DNA of 64,000 nt from Isoetes taiwanensis (Eukaryota > Streptophyta > Lycopodiopsida > Isoetales > Isoetaceae). Within the stretch, counting starts at the first letter, position 1. Each line of letters begins with the position of its first letter. The notes under the pieces were generated by a model that saw only the letters and a program-made list of their open reading frames with translations, searched no databases and had not been told where the DNA came from. Positions 46,671-57,900 of this stretch are shown here, one piece after another. Made by a program: the position numbers and the translations under genes. The stretch covers positions 86,875-150,874 of the forward strand of contig JAJEKV010000548.1 in the NCBI GenBank assembly GCA_021234155.1. The letters run 5' to 3'.

Positions 46671-47910
46671 ACATCCACGTTATAAGTGGATCCATCAAGA
46701 GTCAGCCGTTATTCTTATTTTTTGAGTGTTCTTCCCTATCTTGCTATAATGGTCCGTGGGTTTGAAGACCACCTTCACGCGATATGTTCCTTCTAGCAAG
46801 AATCCTCCTCCTCCAAGGAAGACAACTCCAAAACCCCCTCGCTTCTCTGTTGAGAACCCTCCCTTCACCATCGTGGCAAAGATGAGTGAAAAGGAGCTCG
46901 ATTGCACTAACATCACGGTGTTCCATGCGGGGAACGATGGGTAGAATGGCTCACCGAGCCAAACAAAGAGAAAACGACATTAATGGTGCGTATAATGATG
47001 CAAATGGTTGCATCAAACCGCCACGCCCTCGATGGATGGACATAAGTAATGTATAAGCTTTTTTTATGAATGGAAACAATAAGTTTTTTTTTTATCTATT
47101 TGTGTTGTCGTTGTATAAGCTTATTTTATGAATGGGAACAATCAGTATTTTTATTTATTTGTGTTATTTGTATTGTATGTTGTTTCTGTTATGTTAAACA
47201 ATCACAGTTGGTCGTTTAACGACGTTATGATCATTTGACGTCGTTAAACGACGTCATGATCATCTGACGTGGCATATGAGGGGCATCAGACGGCGCAAGC
47301 TGATGTGGCATGCCTAGGTGTCGACGACGCAACAGCTTTGGCCGTTAAACGACGTTCCTACGACGTCGATAAACGACGTCAAATATGGCGGGAACCCGGC
47401 CGCTCGGGTTATTTACTTGTTATTTTCACTCGTTTGTTTCGGATTTTTTTGCGCCCGTGGGTCTTCATAAGGTAAGATCTCTGCTTTAATCTTTGTGTTA
47501 GAGTTAAACACCTCCAAATGCTAATAGATTAGAAGATTGAATCTTGAAAGTATGTTAAAAACTTGAGGGATGCATGATCAAGGTACTGGTCGGTTCCATC
47601 CCGAATGGAGAAGACTAAATGTATCGGGTTTATGCACCTCGTAACGTAAGTTTCAATCTTCATGGATTACAAAAGATTTGAAAGGTTGCGTGAATATAAG
47701 GTCTCGGGTCGACTCCATTTCAAATGGAGAGGACTAGATGTATCGGGTTAGGGCACCCTTCAATCAAATGCTTTCTAAATATCATAAACGTTGTATGAAT
47801 CAATCTTAAGAATAAACATTTGATAAAATCATGAAAAAACATGGATATTTATAATTATTATATTATTACATGGTTTTTATTAATATTTTTATTGTTTACT
47901 AGAAAAACAA

Positions 47911-49318
47911 CATGGATGAACGTCGAAGGAATTTGAACGTAAAGTGAGGCGTAAAGCTTTGAGAAAGTTACATAGCGACTTGCGCAAGAATGTTACCCCA
48001 ACAATTGCCACAAATAGTCCAATTAGACCCAGTGGACCTAGTCTTCCTAGAGGTCGGGGTGGTGTGCATGAAATGAATGCCACCGATGTATGTACCATAA
48101 ACATGTTTCAATGATTAGTTAACTTTATATCTTGATGTTACTTTTTTTTTTTTTGCGGTTGTACTTGATGAGCGGTTATATTGCAATTGTTCGATGTGCA
48201 AAGGACAAATAAAGCGGATGAGAAAGACCTGCCCTCGACCATGTTGAGAAATATGGTGAATGCCCGACAAATCCAAAGGTTTCTGGCACATGTGGGGGTA
48301 TTCCAACGAGGTATAATACACTTAATCTTATGAACGATAATCAACTACTCTCATGTACTTGAATCGATGTCTTAACTTAGTTTGCTTGTATTTTGTTAGG
48401 AAGAAATTGAGAATGAAGTGAGCTCAAGATATAGATTTTGGGGGTTATGTTGTCATTGGAAGTAGATGATGTTGATACTATGAATGCGCTCATAAAAAAC
48501 CCTACAAAGAAAGCCATCAACTTCCTCAAAGAGTATCCCATTACGTGATAGAACTCGTCGTGCAATGGCCGTTGCCAAGATTGGAGGGAATGACAATGTT
48601 CATCAAAATTGGAATGTACTAGATCATGTCGAAGAAAATAATCTTCCACCTTCACTAGTCCATTTGGTCCAAATTTCATGTATAAAGATCAGAAGAAATT
48701 CAATGCATGGCCTAGAGGCAAGCCAATTATTTATGGGGAGCAATTTACATATTGGGGTAGGCAAAGACATGATTAAAAATAGTCGGGTCCCTGTGTGGGG
48801 CCTCGATTATATATTATGACTAGTGTGAAAGTCAAAGATGGTACGACTGTTCCTTTAATGCCATATGTAGGTCCTGAATATAACTTTCGCACACTTGGCA
48901 TAAATTGAGTAAGCATCAGCATGCATGCTCATCTATGGCCTAAATTCAAATGCACGAACAATATCCAAGCCAAAGACACGAAAGCTTCACATATATTGAT
49001 GGTCGCCCCGTTGCATGGAAACCTTGTCGCTTTTATTAATAGCTCTATCGAGAACTCGAAGCTACCAATTGTGAATTTGTCGAGGCAAACAAAGACCAAG
49101 AAGATTTTTTTTAGCCGTAAAATTGATCGGAGATATATCATGGTTTATGCTATAAAACTTTGTGTATTGGTGATGAATTGTTCATTGAATATGAATACGG
49201 TAGACCAATACCGAGGTCCTTTGATGATGTACTCAAATTACTCATATAATTTTTTTTCGGAATGCACCATTTTTCTTCTTCTTCTTCGAATTCTTCTTCT
49301 TCTTCTCTTGGAATGAGA
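47911..49318 (+). pseudogene. SET-domain-like gene within the CACTA-like element, frame-broken
   Basis: The first part (47.9-48.7 kb) is basic and unrecognised (MDERRRNLNVK, then KALRKLHSDLRKN, later NALIKNPTKKAINFLKEYP). From about 48825 the order of motifs fits a SET methyltransferase domain: VKDGTTVPLMPYVGPEYNF (SET-N 'i..Gt.i..Y.G'), then YIDGRPVAWKPCRF followed in another frame by FINSSI (the 'D....N..RFINhS' strand), then ATNCEFVEANKD ('pNc.f'), then KTLCIGDELFIEYEYG at about 49160-49200 ('I..GeEl.ieYG'), ending RPIPRSFDDVLKLL and a stop near 49245. The conserved NHSC becomes N-S-S-I, and pre-SET/post-SET Cys clusters are not seen. At least three frameshifts are needed. Chromatin methylation as a role is inference from the family; alternatives are a host exon captured by the transposon. 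Confidence 0.5.
49268..49312. repeat. (CTT/TTC)n microsatellite
   Basis: An imperfect 'cttcttctt' tract, just downstream of the SET-like gene's stop. Confidence 0.7.
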
Positions 49319-49561
49319 TTGCACATATTGAAGATAAATGTGTATTATATCTTCAATATATGCTTTGATTATGACATAAAATTTTATATTTCGATTCGTT
49401 ATTAAATGCTTAAAATTTAACAAACATGGGCTCTCAATGTATGTATCAATCACGCATATATTTCGTTTAATCGACGTGCGGTGGTAGGCAAGTGGATATA
49501 AGACCACATCCAAGCGTCATCAATTGGCGACATCAAAAGTCATTGCGGATAGCGTAATTAG

Positions 49562-52500
49562 AATACATTGAGCAAAGATGGTACAAACATGGGCACAACG
49601 CATAATGAAGAGTACAATGATGAAGATGAACAGAATACGATGATGAAGATGATGACAATGCCCCTATGGGCGACTTCATGGAAGTTGAGGAACCCATAGC
49701 CGACATGTTAGATGCATTTGGCCCAATCTTCGACAACGACCTAGATGACGATATATAAATACTCCTAACGATGGTCATGAAGATCACGTTTATTGGAGGA
49801 GGCGATAAAGCATTATATCCGGTGCAAGCATATCTAGATTGGCTAATATCTTTATTGATATTAAACCTTCAAGCCAAATTCAAATGGAGCAATGCCGTTG
49901 TTACGGCTTTGTTAGAGTAAGTACAATTGCAATCACTTGACTTATTGAATTTGTAGTTGAATGTATACATAAAGGTCTGCTTTTATACAAAGTTATTGCA
50001 AGAGAAAATACTCCCACAAGGGAACACTATGCCCAAAAGTCGCACTGAAATAAAAAATATATTGGCAGCTACTGGTTTAGGCTACCATAAGATTCACGCT
50101 TGTCCAAATGATTGCATGGTATATTATCCGGATGACATCTACAAGAACACAGAAACATGCCCTAAATGTGGTGCCTCTAGGTACAATGCAGATGCCAAGG
50201 GAAAGACCGCCCGATGAAGGTGGTTCGCTACTTTCCATTGATCCTCGCATAAGGCTATTGTTTCGATGTGAATCTCTAGCTTCGCTCATGGGTTGGTGTG
50301 CTAATCGCCGAGTGACAATGTACCGTGGTTAGTGACCAGCGAAGCAATGGAAGCATATTGATGAAACATGGCCGGAATTTGGAAGAGAGCCACGAAATCT
50401 CAGATTAGGGTTGGCAACGGATGGTGTTAATCCTTATGGACGTCAATCAGCCGCGTGGTCAACTTGGCCAGTAGTGTTGATCAACTATAATTTACCACCG
50501 TGGTTACTCATGAAGACTAGCCATTTAATGGTAGTACTATTAGTTCCAGGACCGAAGAAGCCGGAAAGTCTAGATCCATATCTGAAAATAGTTATTGATG
50601 AGCTTTTGACATTGTGGAGTGAAGGTATTGAAGTTTACGATGTCTCAAGAGAACTTCGTGTTGAACGAAGATTTACCTTGAGGCAATCTTTAATGTGGAC
50701 AACGAGCGATTGGCCTGGTTTGTATGAACTCTCCGACTCCAAGTGTCCGGATATGCGGCATGTCACTTGTGTGGGTTTGAACAATTGAACTCTGGGCCAA
50801 CGGCATTGCACAAAAATGTCTATGCAAACTTCAAGAGATATCTGCCAATGGAAAATCGACTTTGATACGTAGGTCCAAGAGAAAAACATTGCACTGAAGA
50901 GCCTCCCAAAAGGTTGACAATGAGAGATTGGGGTAACATGTGGGATGCCGCTGAAGGAAATAAGGTTAAGGGAATGAAGTGGAAAGCATCCTTCTTCCTT
51001 CTACCCTATTGGACAGTAATTGAAGATCCATCATCTTCTTTGATCCCATGCACATCTTTAAAAACGTTCGCCGCCTATTTGGAAGCATGTCACCGGACGA
51101 AGGACACGGATGCAAAGACGAGAAGATCTACAAGAAGTTGGATCAAAATCTAAAGCATGGTTAAATGTCGAAGAAGGAATAAGGCCACAAGTGGATTGGA
51201 TCGTGCCTAGAAAATGTATGAAACCCGTTCGAGAAGCGATCAAGGCAATAAAGACTCTGACAGGATATATGCATTCGTTGCGTAATTGTTTCTCTAACGA
51301 AGGGAGTTAATCGGGTTGAAATCTCATGATTGGCATAAGATGTTGCGCTTTGTTATGCCTATTGTTTCGAGGGGTCGCCTCACGATGGTCCACTACATGC
51401 AATATGTCTCCTATCGAGTTTTCCGTGTTCATGTGGATTTAGAAAAACACTCGATGTTGAACTCTCACTTAACTTTTTCTTTTCTTAAATGATATTTAGA
51501 TGGATTACAAGGAAGGAGAGACCGATTAAATGAAATTGCGGACATGCTAACTAAGGTCGTTGAGGCATGTTGTATGCTAGAGAAAGAATTCCCAACAAGT
51601 TTTTCTCGACATACAAACTCACTTACTAGTGCATTTAGTGGACCTAAGTAGAGCTTGCGGGCACAACAAATCCTAGATGGATGTTTTTTATAGAACGCTT
51701 TTCTCAAGGTCCTCAAGGACTTCAGACGCGGAAGGCAAGGCCGAGGGTTGCATGGTCGAGGGTTGGTTAGCACGAGAGTCATTATTCCATGTCACCGAGT
51801 TCTTGGTCGATCATTAACCCCAATGCTCAACGATTATGGACCGATGAAGACACTCCAACTATAATTGGAGAAGTTCCCCAAGGAAGACCCACGTAAGAAA
51901 TTGTTCACACTAGAAGAACAGTAAAAAGTCAATAAGTTTCTCATCTACAACTCCACCCCCATGGAGAAATGGATAAAAAAAAATGAGGAAGAAAAAAATA
52001 AAGAGAGATGAGGAGAGAAGACGCTATCGACAAAAGAATCGCAAAACAACCACTTCCAGATCATCTAGGGTCCCGCCAAGTGAGATAAACAATAAATGGC
52101 TGCTCGAACAACTAGAGATGGCAAGGCAACGTGGCATAACATGTTTAGCGAAGAATTTGCATATGCTAAAGGCGTGTCACTATTTGTAAGTGCAACTTAA
52201 TAGCATATAATTCACGAAGTTTCGTTTCGTTATTTTGAACATTTGTTCCTTTACTTTGTAGTATAATTCATATGCATCAATATGGAATCCTCGTGCTCAC
52301 TTTCGGTGCGTGGATCATGGCAAAACGACTTATGATTGTGGTATATCAGCAAAGTTTAGTACAGTTTGCCAGACTGGTAGTGCAGACCCAAACCCAATCG
52401 AGGCAATGTTGGAATGGATTGGTACTATAAAGACTATCATGGAGGTTGATGTCGGTAGTGCATTCAAAACAATGTTGTTTGATGCCAATGGTTTGATCTT

Positions 52501-52790
52501 GTGTGTCTTTGGTGCTCATGCCCACGACACGCAAAAAGATCCGAGTGGGTCATTCACTAGATTCAACTCGCTTCCAGATCGTGGTCAAGACACACCGTGA
52601 GGGTTGAGCAATGTGAACAAGTATGTTTACTTGGATGCAACAAAATTTATATATGTCATTAACAAAGGAACTAATGTAATAGAGGTTTTGTAGGTCACCT
52701 TCGCTCCGCATCCTTTGCAAGATCAATGGTGGTCAGAAGTTCCATGTAAGGCTCGGCCCCCGAGATATTTGAAGGTGAAGAAGAGATGGC
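49562..52790 (+). pseudogene. CACTA transposase Tnp2 (Transposase_21, DUF4218, DUF4216), frame-broken
   Basis: Cut-and-paste transposase gene of the En/Spm superfamily. In order: an acidic N-terminus (EEPIADMLDAFGPIF, about 49680-49735); KALYPG and SNAVVTALLE-like pieces; an intron with GTAAGT donor at 49917; TGLGYHKIHACPNDCMVYYP and CPKCGASRY (50065-50190, a Cys-rich zinc-binding block); RLLFRCESLASLMGW; ATDGVNPYG, STWPVVLINYNLPPWLLMK, VLLVPGPKKPESLDPYL, IDELLTLWSEGIEVYDVS and WTTSDWPGLYELS (50411-50730, the core of Transposase_21); FFLLPYW (about 50990); DLQEVG (51120). DUF4218: GLKSHDWHKML (51316), ACCMLEKEFPTSF (51560), RWMFFIERF and KARPEG-like pieces (51680-51760). DUF4216: an intron 52186-52261 (gtaag..ttgtag), then IGTIKTIMEVDVGSAFKTMLFDANG (52415-52490) and WWSEVPCKARPPRYL (52730). 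Many frameshifts; inactive as read. Confidence 0.9.
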
Positions 52791-53860
52791 GGTCTAATAG
52801 GGAGGTTGGGGGTTGGGGGGGCTACTATTGTCATGATAGAAGACTACCATCGATTGAACCTTCATTACTTTATTATGATTATTATATTTCTTCCCACATA
52901 TGAATAAGAAAATACTTTGGCATGCTTAATTTGTGTATACTACAAACCATATTAGGCAACATTAGTATTGCAACCGGGTTATCATAGACATTTATGCCAA
53001 GTTAATTGGCATCCTAGTATAGACCTATGGCTTGCAAGCGCATCGTGGCAGTTCTACATACGATTGAGTACACGCTTTATGTTTAATTAATCATAAAATG
53101 TGAAGATTCCCTTCAAAATGCAAGATTCATATACAAAAATCATATATGTATTCCCTTCAAAATACAAAATTCATATAAAAACCCATACACAATTCAAATA
53201 CACAAAACAAAGTGGATGCGGTGCACATCTAGTGGTATATCAAAGCATCCAGTGTGATCCACTCATGAGGCTCGAAGGTGCTCAACGGTGATTTCCTCCA
53301 CCCTGGCCGAACAAGCCTCCAAGCATGGAATCCAAGCCCTCCCGGCAGTGGTGTCTGCTTCCCAAGGAATTCATGTACGAGCACTTCCCCCGATGCCCCG
53401 GGTTGGTCTGGTGCAACTTTTGAAAGTAGGGCTTCAAAGAAATGTTCCCTTCCCAAAGGCCCCTATCCTCTAGCATACGGGCCAAGCACAACGAGCTCAC
53501 CATGCATTTCTTCGTGCACTCGAGCCCCAGATGAGGGAAGGTTCCGCCCCAAGAATGCGAAGCGAGGTCTTTCTTGCCCCTATCACGCAGCCTTTGTCAT
53601 GGCTTGCTTGAACTCCGCCTTTCTTGGGTTAGGTTCGCCTCAGCCACCGTCGAGGCGACTGTGAGGCGCCTGCACGGCCTCAGGTGCAGCATCAAGCATG
53701 CATGCACGAGAAGCGGCCATGGCGGCGTATGTGGGTGAGGAGCTCTGACTAAGGAGGAGGAGGAGGAATCGAGGCTTGGGAGCAGAGGACGGAGGGCGGC
53801 GGGAGAAGCCGGAGGACTAATAGGGCAATATATATGGCATCTCAAAGAGGAAAAACAAAA
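52791..53860. other. 3' part of the CACTA-like element, unassigned
   Basis: AT-rich to 53220, then GC-richer sequence with overlapping open frames on both strands at 53230-53860 and no recognised motif. It lies before the right-hand cluster of palindromic motifs. The open frames could be captured host sequence or chance. Confidence 0.3.
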
Positions 53861-53975
53861 CAAATTTCAGACGACGTCAAGTTATAGCCAGAACGTCATT
53901 ATAGACGCTCGTTAAACGACCTTTTAAACGCCGTTAAACGACGTCTTAATCGCCTTAAAACGACGCTCAGTTTTA

Positions 53976-54979
53976 AAGTCATCGGCCGCTTTCATTTTCC
54001 CATTTCTTTTTATGATTTGAGATTGCGAATCCATCCGGATCCTAGTTTTTCATTGCAGTTATTGTGAGTTTTTTCTTTATTGCTTTTGGGATACATGGCC
54101 ATGGAAGGTATATGCTTCACGCTTGAACCAGATTAGGAGGAGATGAGGATTCAAGATAGAGATATGGAACCCAGTCTTCACAAGTAAGGCTACACTCTCA
54201 GAAGTTTATACACTTTATTGTATTTTATCTATTTTCTAATCTATAGCTTGGTGTAGGAGCCGCCGGGCATGAGAAGGAAGGAATCCTCCTCGTGAACCCC
54301 TCCTCCACCAAGATGAGGACTATGAAACAACGATCCATCGGATGAAAGTGTTAAAGAAGTATGTGATTGGTGAGAAGGCATTGACAAATTGCTAGGAAAT
54401 TTTAGGATGACCGGTTTGAAGCACCACAGAAAACAAAGATTAGCATGATGAGGGTGCTTACTTGAATGGAGATGGTTCAAAGGGATGGACAAGTGGAGGA
54501 CCACAGAAACCATAAGCCAAGCTCGAGGAGGAGTATGCTGAATTGTTCAAGTGATCTTTTGTTCAATAAACCTATGTTTTGTACATTGTTATATTTTTCT
54601 TGGGTACAATCTAGCATTGATACATATGCATGAACATGATCCAAGGATTCTTGAAGATATTTTGCATTCTTCTGTTGGATATCGCCTTCTTCAGTTCGAC
54701 GGCTATTTCGAGCCCGAGGTTTCTCGCGACATTTCGACTTGGACCTGGTAGAACCAAATTTTCCGAGATTATTTGTGGTTTGGACTCTCCCAGAGCTCTT
54801 ACAAATGGGACACTTCCATGTTCTAAATCTTTCAAATGCACATTCTTAGAAGTTTAGATGGATGGACGCCTTGGATTTTTCTCCAACTCGATCGATAGAA
54901 GCAGCCACTAAATTTATGTTTTTTTGTGGCTTGAAGTCAATCGCATCTTCCAAATCTTCCAAATCATTCCGGTTGTCAA
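53976..54979. other. Unassigned flank between the CACTA-like element and the satellite
   Basis: No gene is supported. A frame at 54551-54751 (LIHMHEHDPRILEDIL...) is open but matches nothing known to me, and shadows on both strands compete. Confidence 0.3.
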
Positions 54980-57900
54980 GAACGGGCCGCCCCGACGGTT
55001 CTAATACTAACCCTTTGACCTAGACCTTCTCCAAAAATTCAAAATTGGGCCGTGTCTTTGGAGATGAATTAGGATCCAGCTGGCAAAAATCAGAATTTAT
55101 TTTCGTGCAATGCATTAATTATGAATTTAATCGTGGTGCCATCGCAAAAGCGCCCGACTTCTAATTGCCACATCGGAGGAGGACAGTCCAAACTCCGCTC
55201 CGCCGGTTCCCCTTGCTCTATTTCTACCTTTTCGGCCACGTCCAATCGCGAATAAGACTAGGACTGTTTCAAAACGTAAACCCTTCTAGAGCCCGGCAAC
55301 TCATTGTGGTTTACGCTTTCGGAGGCCCCTCCTTGTCGATTCGCCGGGACCTAGTAAACGGTCTTGAAGTGGAGTTGGGGTGTTGACGCCCGCAGCCGAC
55401 CCTAAAATCTCCCAGGAGGCTGCTTTCCCAAATTTCCTCTCCCTAAGGCCCCCGGGAAGAACGGGCAACCTCCTCTCGGAAACCACGATTTGGCTCTCGC
55501 CAATGGACTTAACGCTGACATTGCTCGAAACCAAGTTCCGCGGGCCAAAAGACCAGATTCGCCCCCAAAACGTAAACCCTTCTAGACCCGAGGCAACCTC
55601 AGGACTGGTTTACGCTTTCTGAGGCCCTCCTTTGTCGACCTTGATTCGGCCGACTTTTGGCCCATGTCTTGAAGTGGAGTTAGTGTTGACGCCCTGAGCG
55701 CTGGACACTGTCCCCCTCCCGAAGCTGCTTGATGTTCTCCCGACCCTCTCCCCAAGGGCCCCGGGGAAGGACGGGCAACCTCCTCATAGGGAACTGCCCG
55801 GATTTGGCTCGCTTAATGGACTCTTGGGAGTATCGCCGAACATTGCCCCTTTTCGGGATCAAGTTCCGTGGCTTCCTCTTTGTGAGGACTCGCAAGGCCC
55901 CCAAACTTGATTTGGGGAAACCCTTCTAGAGCCCGGCAACCCACGTTCTAGGTTTACCCGGGAGGCCCCTCTCCTTGTCGAAAATTCGGGCCGACTTGCG
56001 CCCATGTCTTGAAGTGAGTTGGGGTGTTGACGCCAAAGCGGGACACTAAAATCCTCCGAAGCTGCTTGCCCAATTTCCTCTCCCCAAGGCCCCGGGAAGG
56101 ACTCCGCAACCTCCCTCACCGGAATCGGGGATTTGGCCTCGGGCCAATGGACTCGGAATGCCGAATTGTGGGGGTTTGCGGGCTGGAAGTCAGATTGGCC
56201 CCAAAATAAACCCTTCTAGAGCCCGGCAACCTGGGCTGTGGTTTACGCCTCGGAGGCCCTCCTGTCGCATTCGGCCGACCAAGGCTCCGTCTTGAAGTGG
56301 AGTTGGGGTGTTGACGCCTGCAGGCACCTCCCTCCCGGAGGCTGCTTGCCCCAAATTTCCTCTCCCCAAGGCCTGGGGACTGACGGGCTCGCCTCCCAAT
56401 GGACTCGCCAATGGACTCGTAACGCCGACATTGCCCCGGGGACCAAGTTCCAGGCTGTGAAGACCACCCGAACTCCAAGAAGCGCCAAAGTAGCTCACTT
56501 CCATCACACTCGTAGTCAATTGGCCTAGGATGTGGATGTGGGGCCACCGGGAGGGCGGAGTGTTTCCTTCTTTTCGCAAAAACCGACCGTAACTTGCTCC
56601 CCTAGGGTAATTTCGCCTATTCGGACGATTTGGCAGTGGTCTATTTGCCATTCCGAGCATCCCTTTGCCCGAACGACAAAACAAGGCGGTTTCTACAAGG
56701 CCGACATCGGACGCCCCGCGGTTTGACAAGTTCTCCTGACCCGATCTGGAATCTTTTGGACCTTCCCCAAGAGGGGCCCCGAACGGAGGATCCAACTACG
56801 GGATAGGGGAACCGGGCTCCGGGAGGGTGGTCATTGCGGCAGCCCCGGGAGCGCCGGTGAAGGGCTGCCTCGGAACTTTTTGGATCCCGGCCTCCCGGGG
56901 TCCGGGACTCTCCCTCTTGTGAGGGATCCCCGCAAGGTCCCTGGCCTCGCTTTGACTTTGGGGAAGGGTGCCAGCCGGTTGCCCGCAACGGGCTGCCCCG
57001 ACTGCTCTAATGCTAACCCTTTGACCTAGACCCTCCTAAAATTCAAAATTGGGCCGTAGGCCGAGATGAATTAGGGATCCTACCGGCAAAAACCGGAATT
57101 TATTTTCGGCAATGCATTAATTATGAACTTACTTAATGTTCGCTTAATTTGAAAGCTACCACTTCTCTACTTGCCACATCGGGAGGAGGGAGCGCCCAAA
57201 CTCCGCCCGCCAGCTCGCCCGTAGCTCTGGCCAAGCGCCGCCGTCCCAGTGTAACAGACCAGATACTGCTCAAAACGTGAAACCCTTCTAGAGCCCCGCA
57301 ACCCAATGGTTTACGCTTCGAGGCCCTCCTTGTCGATTCGCCGGACCTTGGCGGCCGTCTTGAAGTGGGTTGGGGTGTTGGACGCCTGCAGCCGGGACTC
57401 CTAAAATCCTCCTCCAAGCTGCTTGCCCCAATTCTCTCCCCAAGGCCCCGGGACGGGATCGGCGACCTCCTCCCGAATCCTGGACTCCCACTCGCCAATG
57501 GACTCTAACGCCGACATTGCCTCGGGGACTGTCGCGGGCCGTAAGACCACCCCAACTCCCTAAGAAGCCAAAGTAGCTCACTTCCATCACACCTCAGAAA
57601 TCAATTGGCCTAGGATGCATGCGGGATACCGCCGTGGAGGGCGTGGAGTGTTTCCTTTTCGCAAAACCGACCGCGGTAACTTGCTCCCTAGGGTAATTTT
57701 CGCCATTCCGGACGATTTGGCAGGTCTATTTGCCATTCTCCGAGCATCCCCTGCGTGTCTTAACGACAAAAACAAAGGCGGTTTCTACAAGGCCGACATC
57801 AGGACGCCCCCGCGGTTTGACAAGTTCTCCCGGACCGATCTGAATCTTTTGACCTTCCCGAAGAGGGGCCCCGAACGAGGATCCAACGGTCGGATAGGGG

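Larger units (their letters stand above)
46250..53975 (+). mobile_element. CACTA-like (En/Spm superfamily) DNA transposon, degenerate
   Basis: The Tnp2-type transposase in the middle defines the superfamily. Clusters of a palindromic motif CGTCGTTTAACGACG / CGTCGTTAAACGACG lie on both sides: left at 46563-46592, 47211-47255 and 47342-47380; right at 53907-53965. Subterminal repeats of 10-20 bp at both ends are a known feature of CACTA elements, where transposon proteins bind. GC-rich tandem units (46379-46560, period about 106) and a CCCTAA tract lie in the left part. Terminal CACTA/TAGTG ends and 3-bp target duplications were not located, so both boundaries are approximate. The element contains two genes on the plus strand: a SET-like gene first, then Tnp2. 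Confidence 0.7.
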
